64,000 nucleotides of DNA. It comes from Cellvibrionaceae bacterium. GTDB taxonomy: Bacteria; Pseudomonadota; Gammaproteobacteria; Pseudomonadales; Cellvibrionaceae. A program made the position numbers and the translations under genes. This document shows, piece after piece, positions 9,370 to 17,483 of the stretch (within the stretch, counting starts at the first letter, position 1; each line of letters begins with the position of its first letter). The notes beneath the pieces were generated by a model. The model saw nothing but the letters and a program-made list of their open reading frames with translations. It had not been told where the DNA came from and did not search any database. The DNA is taken from positions 1 to 64,000 of the forward strand of contig JAGKWQ010000017.1 of NCBI GenBank assembly GCA_021151825.1. The letters are read 5' to 3'.

Positions 9370-10656
9370 ATGTTAGATTCAAAATTACTTCGCACTGCTA
9401 CCGAAGAAGTAGCAAAAGGTTTGGCCAAGCGCGGCTACGAATTGGATGTAGCAAAAATCCAGACTCTGGAAGAAAAGCGCAAAGCAATTCAAATCAAAAC
9501 TGAAAATTTGCAAGCAGAGCGCAATTCCATTTCCAAGGGTATCGGCAAAGCCAAGCAAGCCGGCGAAAATGTTGCGCCTTTGATGCAGAAAGTAGAAAAC
9601 ATCAAACAAGAATTGGTGAGTGCGGAATCTGAATTGGCAACCATTCAAACCGAATGGGATGATTTTGTTAAAGCAATTCCCAATGTTCCTGCCGATGAAG
9701 TACCCGAAGGCAAAAGTGACGAAGATAACGTGGAGGTGCGCACTTGGGGTACACCGCGTAGTTTCGATTTTACAATTGTTGACCACGTGGATCTCGGTGC
9801 GAATCTTGGCGGCCTGGATTTTGAGGTCGCCACTAAAATTACCGGTACCCGCTTTGCGGTATTGCGTGGTGGTGTAGCACGATTGCATCGTGCACTCGCA
9901 CAATTCATGCTCGAAACTCATACCACTGAGCACGGCTATGAAGAAGTTAATGTTCCATTTATTGTAAACCGCGATTCATTATTCGGTACCGGCCAATTAC
10001 CCAAGTTTGAAGAGGATTTATTCAAACTGACCGATGACCGTGAATTTTATTTAATTCCGACGGCAGAAGTTCCTGTCACTAATATTTACCGCGATGAAAT
10101 CGTTGATGAGGCGCAATTGCCCATCAAGCTGGTTTGCCATTCTCCATGCTTCCGTTCAGAAGCGGGGAGCTATGGTCGCGATACGCGCGGTATGATTCGC
10201 CAGCACCAATTTGAAAAAGTAGAGCTGGTTAAATTTGTGCGTCCGGAAGAATCCGATGCGGCACTGGAAGCGTTGGTTGGCCATGCAGAAGCTATTTTGC
10301 AAAAACTCGGTTTGCCCCATCGCACCGTAATTCTTTGCGGTGGTGATATTGGTTTCTCTTCTGCAAAAACTTACGACATCGAAGTGTGGGTGCCATCGCA
10401 AAATAAATACCGCGAAATATCTTCATGCAGCAGCTTCCGCGATTTCCAGGCACGCCGTATGTTGGCGCGTTACCGCAATAAAGAAACGGGCAAGCCTGAA
10501 TTACTGCACACCTTGAATGGTTCGGGTTTGGCCATTGGCCGTACTTTGCTGGCTGTGTTGGAAAACTACCAGCAAGCAGACGGCAGCATTGTGATTCCGG
10601 AAGTATTGCGTCCTTACATGGGTGGCCAGGAAGTGTTGGTACCGGTAAAAAAATAA
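9370..10656 (+). CDS. serS: Seryl-tRNA synthetase
   Basis: 428 residues, the usual length. Charges tRNA-Ser (and tRNA-Sec) with serine. It has an N-terminal long antiparallel coiled-coil arm (about 30-105, rich in K/E/Q) that grips the tRNA variable arm, then the class II catalytic core. Motif 2 is seen in C-F-R-S-E-A-G-S-Y-G-R-D-T-R-G-M-I-R-Q-H-Q-F with following K-V-E. Motif 3 is G-S-G-L-A-I-G-R-T-L. It lies 33 bp after crcB and is closed by an intrinsic terminator. Confidence 0.97.
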   Translation: MLDSKLLRTATEEVAKGLAKRGYELDVAKIQTLEEKRKAIQIKTENLQAERNSISKGIGKAKQAGENVAPLMQKVENIKQELVSAESELATIQTEWDDFVKAIPNVPADEVPEGKSDEDNVEVRTWGTPRSFDFTIVDHVDLGANLGGLDFEVATKITGTRFAVLRGGVARLHRALAQFMLETHTTEHGYEEVNVPFIVNRDSLFGTGQLPKFEEDLFKLTDDREFYLIPTAEVPVTNIYRDEIVDEAQLPIKLVCHSPCFRSEAGSYGRDTRGMIRQHQFEKVELVKFVRPEESDAALEALVGHAEAILQKLGLPHRTVILCGGDIGFSSAKTYDIEVWVPSQNKYREISSCSSFRDFQARRMLARYRNKETGKPELLHTLNGSGLAIGRTLLAVLENYQQADGSIVIPEVLRPYMGGQEVLVPVKK

Positions 10657-10694
10657 ATCGGGCATTGCTCTATTTTATTGTTGGATTATTCTGT

Positions 10695-10729
10695 AAAGGT
10701 GGGTATCGCATTGGCGGCCCACCTTTTTT
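10695..10729 (+). terminator. Intrinsic terminator after serS
   Basis: AAAGGTGGG (10695-10703) pairs with CCCACCTTT (10718-10726) around a 14-base loop. The final Ts of the stem run on to T10729. Confidence 0.85.
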
Positions 10730-10789
10730 ATAGCCATAAAAAGCAATTCGAATAGTTTATTTTGCTTTCATTGAATTTGGTGTCTGACT

Positions 10790-12175
10790 ATGGATTATTT
10801 TCCGGTCTTCCTTGATTTAAAAAAACGTCGTTGCCTGTTGGTTGGTGGTGGCGATGTGGCGACACGTAAAGGCCGCTTATTAGCAAAAGCTGGTGCTTCC
10901 TTGCGTGTAGTCGCACCGGAAATTTCTACGGAGTTACGCGAGTTAGTCGTTGCTTCTAGTGGTGAAATTTTTGAACGGGAATATCAGTCAAAGGATTTGA
11001 AAGATTGCATGCTGGCAATTGCTGCTACTGATATTGAATCACTGAATGAAAAAGTTTCTGCCGATGCACAGATTCTACATATCCCTGTCAATGTAGTGGA
11101 TAGCCCCGCGCTTTGTACGTATATAACTCCTGCCATTATTGACCGGTCCCCTTTGGTGATTGCTGTTTCCAGTGGCGGTGAGGCACCGGTATTGGCACGG
11201 TTGGTACGTGCAAAACTGGAAACATTAATTCCGGCAAGCTATGGGAAACTTGCGCAGATTGCCAGTCAATGGCGCGATCGTATTAAAACTCGCTTTAGTG
11301 ATGGGGACAGTCGCAGAAAATTCTGGGAAAAAATTCTTCAAGGCCCCGCTGCAGAATTAATGATGAATGGGCAGGAAGCCGCCGCCAATAAATTTATTAA
11401 CGACGAACTTACCAACGATCAATCACAACTAACAAAAGGCGAAGTGTATTTGGTTGGTGGTGGCCCCGGTGATCCTGAACTATTAACATTGCGCGCATTG
11501 CGCTTAATGCAACAAGCTGATGTAGTGCTTTATGATCGCTTGGTGTCCGATGCAGTGATGGAATTGGTACGACGCGATGCAGAGCGAATTTATGTAGGAA
11601 AGCGTCGCAGTGAACATGCGATGGATCAGGAAAATATTAATCAGCTGTTAGTTGATCTTGCAAAGCAAGGAAAGCGTGTGCTGCGTTTGAAAGGTGGCGA
11701 TCCATTTATTTTTGGGCGCGGCGGCGAGGAAATTGAATTGCTTGCGCAAAATAATGTTCCGTTTCAAGTAGTGCCGGGAATTACTGCTGCATGTGGTTGT
11801 GCTGCTTATGCAGGTATTCCATTAACTCATCGCGATTATGCACAATCAGTGCGTTTTGTTACGGGGCACCTCAAATCTGATGATACAAATTTATCCTGGC
11901 CAGAGCTTGCGAATCCAACCCAGACACTGGTGTTCTATATGGGATTGGTTGGATTGAAGGACATTTGTGAATCGCTGATTACTCATGGGCGAGCGGCAAC
12001 CACTCCGGTTGCATTAATTGAAAAAGGAACAACACAGGATCAGCGAGTGTTAATTGCCGATTTAAACTCTATCGCAGATATTGTTGCGGCGAATGATGTT
12101 CATGCCCCTACATTGTTTATCGTAGGCGATGTCGTAAAATTGCATGACAGTTTGAAATGGTTTAAAACAAATTAA
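10790..12175 (+). CDS. cysG: Siroheme synthase CysG
   Basis: 461 residues, a three-activity fusion. The N-terminal half (about 1-150, with G-G-G-D-V-A-T-R-K nucleotide-binding pattern) oxidises precorrin-2 and inserts iron. The C-terminal half (about 215-460) is the SAM-dependent uroporphyrinogen-III methyltransferase, with V-G-G-G-P-G-D-P-E-L-L-T-L and later L-K-G-G-D-P-F-I-F-G-R-G-G-E-E and V-P-G-I-T-A-A. The product, siroheme, is the cofactor of the sulfite/nitrite reductase encoded at 26.1-27.8 kb in this window. Confidence 0.96.
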   Translation: MDYFPVFLDLKKRRCLLVGGGDVATRKGRLLAKAGASLRVVAPEISTELRELVVASSGEIFEREYQSKDLKDCMLAIAATDIESLNEKVSADAQILHIPVNVVDSPALCTYITPAIIDRSPLVIAVSSGGEAPVLARLVRAKLETLIPASYGKLAQIASQWRDRIKTRFSDGDSRRKFWEKILQGPAAELMMNGQEAAANKFINDELTNDQSQLTKGEVYLVGGGPGDPELLTLRALRLMQQADVVLYDRLVSDAVMELVRRDAERIYVGKRRSEHAMDQENINQLLVDLAKQGKRVLRLKGGDPFIFGRGGEEIELLAQNNVPFQVVPGITAACGCAAYAGIPLTHRDYAQSVRFVTGHLKSDDTNLSWPELANPTQTLVFYMGLVGLKDICESLITHGRAATTPVALIEKGTTQDQRVLIADLNSIADIVAANDVHAPTLFIVGDVVKLHDSLKWFKTN

Positions 12176-12176
12176 T

Positions 12177-12206
12177 TCATATGCGCCTGTTAACAGGCGC
12201 ATATGA
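12177..12206. repeat. 30-bp perfect palindrome between cysG and terC-like gene
   Basis: The two 15-base halves meet at the HpaI-like centre GTTAAC. It sits directly after the cysG stop and just before the stop of the convergent terC-like gene. It may act as a bidirectional terminator, although no strong T-run follows on either strand. Confidence 0.6.
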
Positions 12207-12214
12207 GCTTTCAT

Positions 12215-13264
12215 TTAGGTATTTTCTTGTGGTTTGGTTTTGAACCATGAAATTAAAATCGAACCACCGATTAGCAAGGCAACTACCGATAATGAAATTC
12301 CCACTGGAATTTTATATAGATCAATCAAGAGCATTTTGATACCAATAAATACTAATACCAAAGCCAGGCCATACTTGATGTAAGTAAATCGGTCTGCCAT
12401 GTCTGCCAGCAAGAAGTACATCGCGCGCAAGCCAAGAATGGCGAAGATATTCGATGTCAGTACGATAAATGGGTCAGATGTAATCGCAAAAATAGCAGGA
12501 ATGGAATCTACCGCAAAAATCACATCCGATATCTCTACCATTATTAACGCGAGGAATAGGGGGGTCATTAGTTTTACCCCATTTTCAATCACAAAGAATT
12601 TTTCACCATGCAACTGATTGCTAATGGCAAAATGTTTTTTGAACCAGTTGAGCAATGGATTGTTTTCAAGGTTGACTTCTTTGTCTGCCATCCACCACAT
12701 TTTAATTCCCGTCACCAATAAGAACAGGCCGAACACATATAACAACCAGTGGAAGTGGGCAATTAACCACACGCCGGCAAAAATCATAATGGTACGTAAA
12801 ATAATGGCACCGAGCACACCGTAAGTTAGTACGCGCTTTTGCAGTTCAAATGGAATAGCAAAGAAATTAAAAAGCATTAACCACACAAATACGTTATCCA
12901 CCGCGAGCGATTTTTCAATTAGATAACCCGTCAGGTATTCCATGGTTTTGGTGTTAGCTAACTCGCGAGTGAAATACGTATCCAGATACCACCAGAGACC
13001 CGCACCAAAACTCAATGCCAAAGTAACCCATACCACGGACCAGCTGGCAGCTTCTTTTAGTGATACGCGATGTTGTTTGCCGCCACCGACAAATATCAGG
13101 TCAATTGCCAATACCACCAAAACAATGCAGAAGAATATTAACCACATCCACCAGGTGCCAATGGAGGTTATATCAGTGGATTGGGTTGTAGTTGCTAGTG
13201 TGGTTTCGGCCACTGCAAGCACCGGGCTGAAGCCAGCGAAGAGGGCAAATAGAAATTTGATCAT
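12215..13264 (-). CDS. TerC/Alx-family integral membrane protein (probable Mn2+ exporter)
   Basis: 349 residues. It has an N-terminal hydrophobic segment resembling a signal sequence, then about eight to nine membrane helices with acidic residues inside helices (for example V-L-A-I-D-L, S-L-A-V-D-N-V-F-V-W and D-V-I-F-A-V-D-S-I-P-A), which is the TerC signature. E. coli Alx and other TerC proteins influence manganese export and tellurite resistance. The start ATG has GGAG about 7 bases upstream. The 5' leader carries a yybP-ykoY-type riboswitch (13335-13480), strongly supporting a role in manganese homeostasis. Confidence 0.9.
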   Translation of the reverse strand: MIKFLFALFAGFSPVLAVAETTLATTTQSTDITSIGTWWMWLIFFCIVLVVLAIDLIFVGGGKQHRVSLKEAASWSVVWVTLALSFGAGLWWYLDTYFTRELANTKTMEYLTGYLIEKSLAVDNVFVWLMLFNFFAIPFELQKRVLTYGVLGAIILRTIMIFAGVWLIAHFHWLLYVFGLFLLVTGIKMWWMADKEVNLENNPLLNWFKKHFAISNQLHGEKFFVIENGVKLMTPLFLALIMVEISDVIFAVDSIPAIFAITSDPFIVLTSNIFAILGLRAMYFLLADMADRFTYIKYGLALVLVFIGIKMLLIDLYKIPVGISLSVVALLIGGSILISWFKTKPQENT

Positions 13265-13334
13265 GAAATAGCTCCGTCGTTAATAGATTACTCAACGCAA
13301 TGACGGGCAGGGGGATAAAAAGAGAAATAAAGAA

Positions 13335-13480
13335 GCCTTTGTCATTGCGACAAAGGTCTCGTTCACAAGGTACTTACCATCAAGCCTTCGAGCCATCAAG
13401 GTACTGCCTTGCCCGCGCGACCGGAGCTAAATAACTCGTATTGACGACCTGCGCGGCGGGAACTACTCCCCTTCGTGCGC
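13335..13480 (-). promoter_or_regulatory. yybP-ykoY (manganese-sensing) riboswitch in the terC leader
   Basis: Read on the minus strand, the leader contains the conserved GGGGAGTAG (13471-13463), then a GTCGTCAATACGAG stretch resembling known gammaproteobacterial members, and later the conserved GAACGAGACCTTTG (13364-13351). CCTTTGTC (13356-13349) can instead pair with GACAAAGG (13343-13336), and a T-rich tail follows (to about 13311). A terminator hairpin overlapping the aptamer's 3' side is therefore possible. Placement before a terC gene is the classic context. The aptamer call rests on remembered consensus, not on a covariance search. Confidence 0.85.
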
Positions 13481-13482
13481 CT

Positions 13483-13510
13483 AGTATAAAAGTTAAGGTC
13501 AAGGGGTCAA
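13483..13510 (-). promoter_or_regulatory. Sigma70-type promoter for the riboswitch-terC transcript
   Basis: On the minus strand TTGACC (13510-13505) and TATACT (13488-13483) are separated by 16 bases. The expected transcript start, about 13476, falls at the beginning of the riboswitch aptamer. The match in position supports both calls. Confidence 0.75.
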
Positions 13511-13673
13511 GGCTTTTGATCGATATTACGGGTCGGCAAGGTGAAATAAGAACAAAATCATTGTCCAAAATGTGATCAATGTGCCAAATTTCTATTAGCG
13601 TATGAATTAGGCTTCAAGAAAATGCGAATAAAGCCGACAAATTGACTATGAATTGTGAATATCAGGTGCAGTT

Positions 13674-13940
13674 ATGGTTTATTTAGGTCCGATCACCCCA
13701 AGACCTCAACCGGTTAAATCACCGGCCAGGCCATCCAGCATTACTGCAGTAACGCCTTATGCAAATGACCAGCATGGGCTTAATGTAGATGCTGCTCCAG
13801 TAGTTGGTGCTGGCCCACCAGGCGGCATTGAGCGGCGCAAGCAGGACCGCCGGAACAAATCAGGGGAGCATCTTGTGGAAACCCGTGCTGGCAAAGATCG
13901 TCGCAAGTCGCCCAAGCCCAGCATTAATATCTCTATCTAG
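13674..13940 (+). CDS. Small basic hypothetical protein
   Basis: 88 residues. A Pro-rich N-terminal half is followed by a strongly basic C-terminal half with two similar Arg-rich pieces (E-R-R-K-Q-D-R-R-N and E-T-R-A-G-K-D-R-R-K). No signal peptide or membrane helix. A weak AGGTG stands about 6 bases before the ATG. Similar short R-R-x-x-D-R-R proteins of unknown role occur in Pseudomonas and relatives, to my recollection. The last 8 bp overlap the end of the convergent oxidoreductase gene. Function unknown; nucleic-acid or membrane-surface binding would be only a guess. Confidence 0.55.
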   Translation: MVYLGPITPRPQPVKSPARPSSITAVTPYANDQHGLNVDAAPVVGAGPPGGIERRKQDRRNKSGEHLVETRAGKDRRKSPKPSINISI

Positions 13941-16140
13941 ATTTAAGGATTTTTACTGGCACAGACTTGAACGCGGGTGTTTTACTACGCGGGTCATGTG
14001 TGGTTGCAATCAATACATTCGCTTCCGGGTAATAGGCCATCAAATTTCCTTGTGGCAAATCAAAACCAACCGCTTTTACCGCAGTCATCGCCCCATGCAT
14101 GGATGTGATGTCTACAAGTTCTCCAGCTTCAATCCCCAACTCTTTCATATCATCAGGATTCATTAATACAGACCAACGTGAATCTGTACCTCTGTAAGAA
14201 TCACTTTCTTCGTAAATAATGGAGTTAAATTGGCCTTCGCTGCGGATACTTGCGAGCATAAATGGAAATTCGGTGTTTTCAATGATGGTGTTAAGTGAAT
14301 GGGTTTTGAATTGGGCTTTTTGATTTTTGGTGTGAAATACAGCTTCATCGAGAAGGCGGTTTTTAATGGTAAATTCCTGTTTGGTTGCTCCAATATCCTT
14401 TAAGTTTTCAAGGCCAGGAATTGTTTTTGCGATAGCAGCGCGAATTGAATTATGCTTTTTAAATTGTTGGAAATGATACGCAGCAGCGGGTAATAACCGG
14501 ATACCTAATTCACATAAAATTTCTACTTCCGGTTTTACATTATGCAGCCGATCTATACCGCCATCGCTTAAACGTACATAGTTAAACATTGATTCCTGAG
14601 TTGTTGGTTGCCATTCTTCATCACGCGCAGTGACAGGCAAAATCAGCGCCTCACTATTTTCTACACCATTGATATGACCAGCGTTGAGTGTTGTCGTTAA
14701 GTAAACTTTGAATGGAATTTTGTCCAGTGCTGTGCGTGCCCACTCGGTATTGGGGGTTGCAGAAAATAAATTGCCACCCATGATTAGCGCAGTATTTATT
14801 TTTCCATCGAAAGCAGCTTGTAAACAGGCGAGGGTATCCATGCCGGGTGTACGTGGTAACTGGATATCCAACTGCTGTTCCAGTTTCTCCAGCACATCTT
14901 CTGCCAACACCGGTTTAACACCGACGGTACCGATACCTTGCACGTTACTGTGGCCACGTAACGGTAATAATCCGGCCGCCGGTTTGCCAATCATCCCGCG
15001 CAATAATGCAAGGTTGGCAATAGCTTCTACATTTTCAACACCGTTCAGGTGATGAGTAATTCCCATTCCCCAGGCAAATATAGCGCGTTCAGATTTTGCA
15101 TACGCATTGGCGAGTTGAATAATTTTTTCTTGCGTTACACCACAATAATTTACGATTGTTTGCCAATCGGTATCTTCCAGTTCCTGTTTAAATACATAGA
15201 AATCGTCGGTGTGTTGTGCAATAAAACCGGAATCGATTTGCTGGTTTTCAATTAATGCTTTTGCGATACCTTTGAGCAGCGCCAGATCGCTACCTATTTT
15301 GGGCTGCACATATTCCGATGCAATCCAGGTGCCGCCACTCAACATGGATTTTGCACTTTTGGGAACCGCGAAACGGACTAATCCTGGCTCTTTTGCGGGA
15401 TTAATAACGATGACTTGTCCACCTCGCTCGCGACAATTTTTCAATTGGTGCACAAAACGCGGATGATTGGAGGCCGGGTTTGCTCCAATCACAAAAATGC
15501 AATCGCAATTACCCACATCCTCCAAAGAAACTGTGGCAGTACCAGTGCCTATCACATTATATAAACCAACACCGGTTGCTTGATGGCAGTAATAAGAGCA
15601 GTTGTTGACATTGTTAGTGCCGTACAGCCGTGCGAGCAATTGCAATACAAATCCGGCTTCATTGGATGATCGGCCTGATGAGTAAAAAAAACTTTGTTCG
15701 GGTGTTGCTGCGGAAAATGCTTGCGCCATTTTGTCGAGCGCAAATGCCCAGGTGACGGGAGTGTATTTATCACTATCCGCAGTTTTAAATAAGGGATTAT
15801 TCAGTCGCCCCAAATGCTCCAGCTCATAGGCGCTGAGTTGTTTGAAATCTTCCAATGTATGTGCAAATAAATCTTCGGGAATAGGCAGTTGGATATCGGT
15901 TGATTGTGCCTGGATACTTTTATTGCAAACTGAAGGAAATTCATCTTTTTCATTGGTCATTCCCCCGCGTTGCCCGCCCATCCCCAAACCGCAGGCTTTG
16001 CACGTATTTTTACTATTTAATGCTTTAGCGGAATTCAGCAGGCCGATACGGGCAACTGTTTTGAGCGTATAAAGTACTTTTTTTGGACCGCCGCCGACTA
16101 TAGTGATTGCTTCGGTGGTAGAGGTATCTTTGATTGACAT
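13933..16140 (-). CDS. FdhF/YdeP-family molybdopterin oxidoreductase
   Basis: 735 residues. It resembles the alpha subunit of formate dehydrogenases and E. coli YdeP. The N-terminal region has C-K-A-C-G-L-G-M-G-G-Q-R-G-G-M as in YdeP, not a full 4Fe-4S CxxC-CxxxC set. Molybdopterin-guanine-dinucleotide binding regions follow (S-S-G-R-S-S-N-E-A, F-V-I-G-A-N-P-A-S-N-H-P-R, W-G-M-G-I-T-H-H). The C-terminal molydop-binding domain (last ~120 residues) is present. No selenocysteine-type TGA is involved. The substrate of YdeP proteins is not established; E. coli YdeP is tied to acid resistance. No partner subunit or FdhD gene lies next to it. Confidence 0.88.
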   Translation of the reverse strand: MSIKDTSTTEAITIVGGGPKKVLYTLKTVARIGLLNSAKALNSKNTCKACGLGMGGQRGGMTNEKDEFPSVCNKSIQAQSTDIQLPIPEDLFAHTLEDFKQLSAYELEHLGRLNNPLFKTADSDKYTPVTWAFALDKMAQAFSAATPEQSFFYSSGRSSNEAGFVLQLLARLYGTNNVNNCSYYCHQATGVGLYNVIGTGTATVSLEDVGNCDCIFVIGANPASNHPRFVHQLKNCRERGGQVIVINPAKEPGLVRFAVPKSAKSMLSGGTWIASEYVQPKIGSDLALLKGIAKALIENQQIDSGFIAQHTDDFYVFKQELEDTDWQTIVNYCGVTQEKIIQLANAYAKSERAIFAWGMGITHHLNGVENVEAIANLALLRGMIGKPAAGLLPLRGHSNVQGIGTVGVKPVLAEDVLEKLEQQLDIQLPRTPGMDTLACLQAAFDGKINTALIMGGNLFSATPNTEWARTALDKIPFKVYLTTTLNAGHINGVENSEALILPVTARDEEWQPTTQESMFNYVRLSDGGIDRLHNVKPEVEILCELGIRLLPAAAYHFQQFKKHNSIRAAIAKTIPGLENLKDIGATKQEFTIKNRLLDEAVFHTKNQKAQFKTHSLNTIIENTEFPFMLASIRSEGQFNSIIYEESDSYRGTDSRWSVLMNPDDMKELGIEAGELVDITSMHGAMTAVKAVGFDLPQGNLMAYYPEANVLIATTHDPRSKTPAFKSVPVKILKSR

Positions 16141-16373
16141 AATTTCATCACATGCCGGAATATTTTTTGGAGGGTAGGCGGGAATGTTTATGATTGCAAT
16201 ACGTCAAATGGCGACGGTCTTATCGGATGAGGCTGGAATTGCAGAATCGATTGATAACACTGGTGTTTTTATAGGCACCAGGTACAAATGTTTACATTCA
16301 TTTCCCCATTGAGTGAATAAGCTGCGGCGCCACGAAAAGTTTTATTAGTTGCTTAATGAATGAGGTTGTTGGA

Positions 16374-16976
16374 ATGTATTTGAGATGGCTTGTTGGGATT
16401 GTTTTTGTGTTGCTGCTGGGTGGATGTAAAGACCTGTTGAACAAGCCATTGGAGGGGGAAGAGGACGATTTATCTCGTTATGTGCTTGCAGGAAACTGGG
16501 TGGCGGAAGATAAAGGCACTCGGCTTGAGTTGAAGAAAACGGATAAGGCTGGATGGTATCAGTTCTCTGTACAGGAACCTGATCGTTTGGTTGAGGGAAA
16601 AGCCCGGGTTGCAGGTTTCAAACGTAAACTTGCGCTGAGTGTCGAAATGACGAGCCTCCGGATTAATGGTGAACCGTTGGTGCGTGATGATAAGCAGGCG
16701 TATTTTCTGGTTGGCGTTTATTACAGCGATGATGAATTGCGTATAGCGCCGGCTGATATGGGAAAGTTTGAGCGCAACTTTTCCGATTACTTTTTTGCTG
16801 TCCCTATTGAGACCGCTGCCTTCTGTATTAGAGGTAATGAGAATTGCAAGAAAACGTTTACCTCCGGCAATCTCCTGGTTTCTAAAAATCGCCGCAAGTT
16901 TAACGAGGACTTTGTTAAGCGTTTCAGGACGGTTTTTCCTCGTAGCGAATCCATTGTTTTTGTTCCTGCCACGTAA
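16374..16976 (+). CDS. Hypothetical lipoprotein
   Basis: About 200 residues. The signal peptide ends in the lipobox L-L-G-G-C, predicting lipidation at Cys. The mature part begins K-D-L-L-N-K-P-L-E-G-E-E-D-D and has no domain I recognise. It looks beta-rich, with two Cys residues late in the sequence (C-I-R-G-N-E-N-C) that could form a disulfide. The frame opens at 16356, but the ATG at 16374 has GAGG 7-10 bases upstream and starts the signal peptide correctly, so I prefer it. It stands alone, followed by the candidate small RNA locus. Confidence 0.7.
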   Translation: MYLRWLVGIVFVLLLGGCKDLLNKPLEGEEDDLSRYVLAGNWVAEDKGTRLELKKTDKAGWYQFSVQEPDRLVEGKARVAGFKRKLALSVEMTSLRINGEPLVRDDKQAYFLVGVYYSDDELRIAPADMGKFERNFSDYFFAVPIETAAFCIRGNENCKKTFTSGNLLVSKNRRKFNEDFVKRFRTVFPRSESIVFVPAT

Positions 16977-17074
16977 TATTCATTCGGCATAATAAATTTG
17001 GTTACCGGAATATCTGTTAGGGCTAACATTGATACCGGTACCCGACAATTTTTCAGTTGTCATCAAAAATATGT

Positions 17075-17103
17075 TTGACAGCGCTGTCATAAGGTTTTAA
17101 AGT
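17075..17103 (+). promoter_or_regulatory. Strong promoter with embedded LacI-type operator
   Basis: TTGACA (17075-17080), a 17-base spacer and TAAAGT (17098-17103) form a good sigma70 promoter. The perfect 14-bp palindrome TGACAGCGCTGTCA (17076-17089) overlaps the -35 and spacer, a typical LacI/GalR-family operator position. A nearly identical site precedes the GH16 lipoprotein at 28.8 kb. Confidence 0.65.
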
Positions 17104-17109
17104 AACCTT

Positions 17110-17242
17110 GGTTGATTGAATATCGGACTTAAAAAACCTGATTAAGTCCAGTTTTAAATGGTTAATGGTCTCTCACCGTCGATGTCTGGTTGATGCATCG
17201 ACGTCTCCCTCTTGCCCTCTGAATTTCAGAGGGCTTTTTTTT
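17110..17242 (+). ncRNA. Candidate small RNA
   Basis: The promoter at 17075-17103 would start a transcript near 17110 that ends about 130 bases later at a strong intrinsic terminator. Internal stems are GGACTT/AAGTCC (17125-17149), CGTCGATG/CATCGACG (17177-17203) and the terminator GCCCTCTGAA/TTCAGAGGGC (17214-17234) with eight Ts. A C/T-rich unpaired stretch (about 17204-17213) lies before the terminator. No short reading frame ends before the terminator. I do not recognise a known RNA family. Confidence 0.55.
17214..17242 (+). terminator. Intrinsic terminator of the candidate small RNA
   Basis: GCCCTCTGAA pairs with TTCAGAGGGC around one to five loop bases and is followed by T17235-T17242. 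No protein gene ends nearby upstream on this strand within 230 bp, which is why a separate short transcript is suspected. Confidence 0.85.
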
Positions 17243-17483
17243 AATTTCCCGTTTTGGTTTGGCTGTTAGCGTAATCACTTTGTGTTTTACTTTACGCGTA
17301 CAGGTGTTTCATTTCATTCATAATTCTTGTGCTTCTGACTAGGTTATTCAGTGCTTAGCTGGCATAATCGACGCCCCGAATTTTCCGGGTTTGCCCTGAG
17401 TAAGTGTTTAAGGGTGAGCCCCTTATGGCGAGCCAAGCCGTTATGGCTGTAAGGCGCGCTTTCCTGTCAGCTAGAGGATTACC

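Noticed and set aside
9385..9933. 182-codon frame antisense to serS
   Set aside because: Cys/Phe-rich shadow of the serS coding sequence.
13380..13568. 62-codon frame on the minus strand before terC
   Set aside because: It covers the riboswitch and its promoter; no RBS or protein character.
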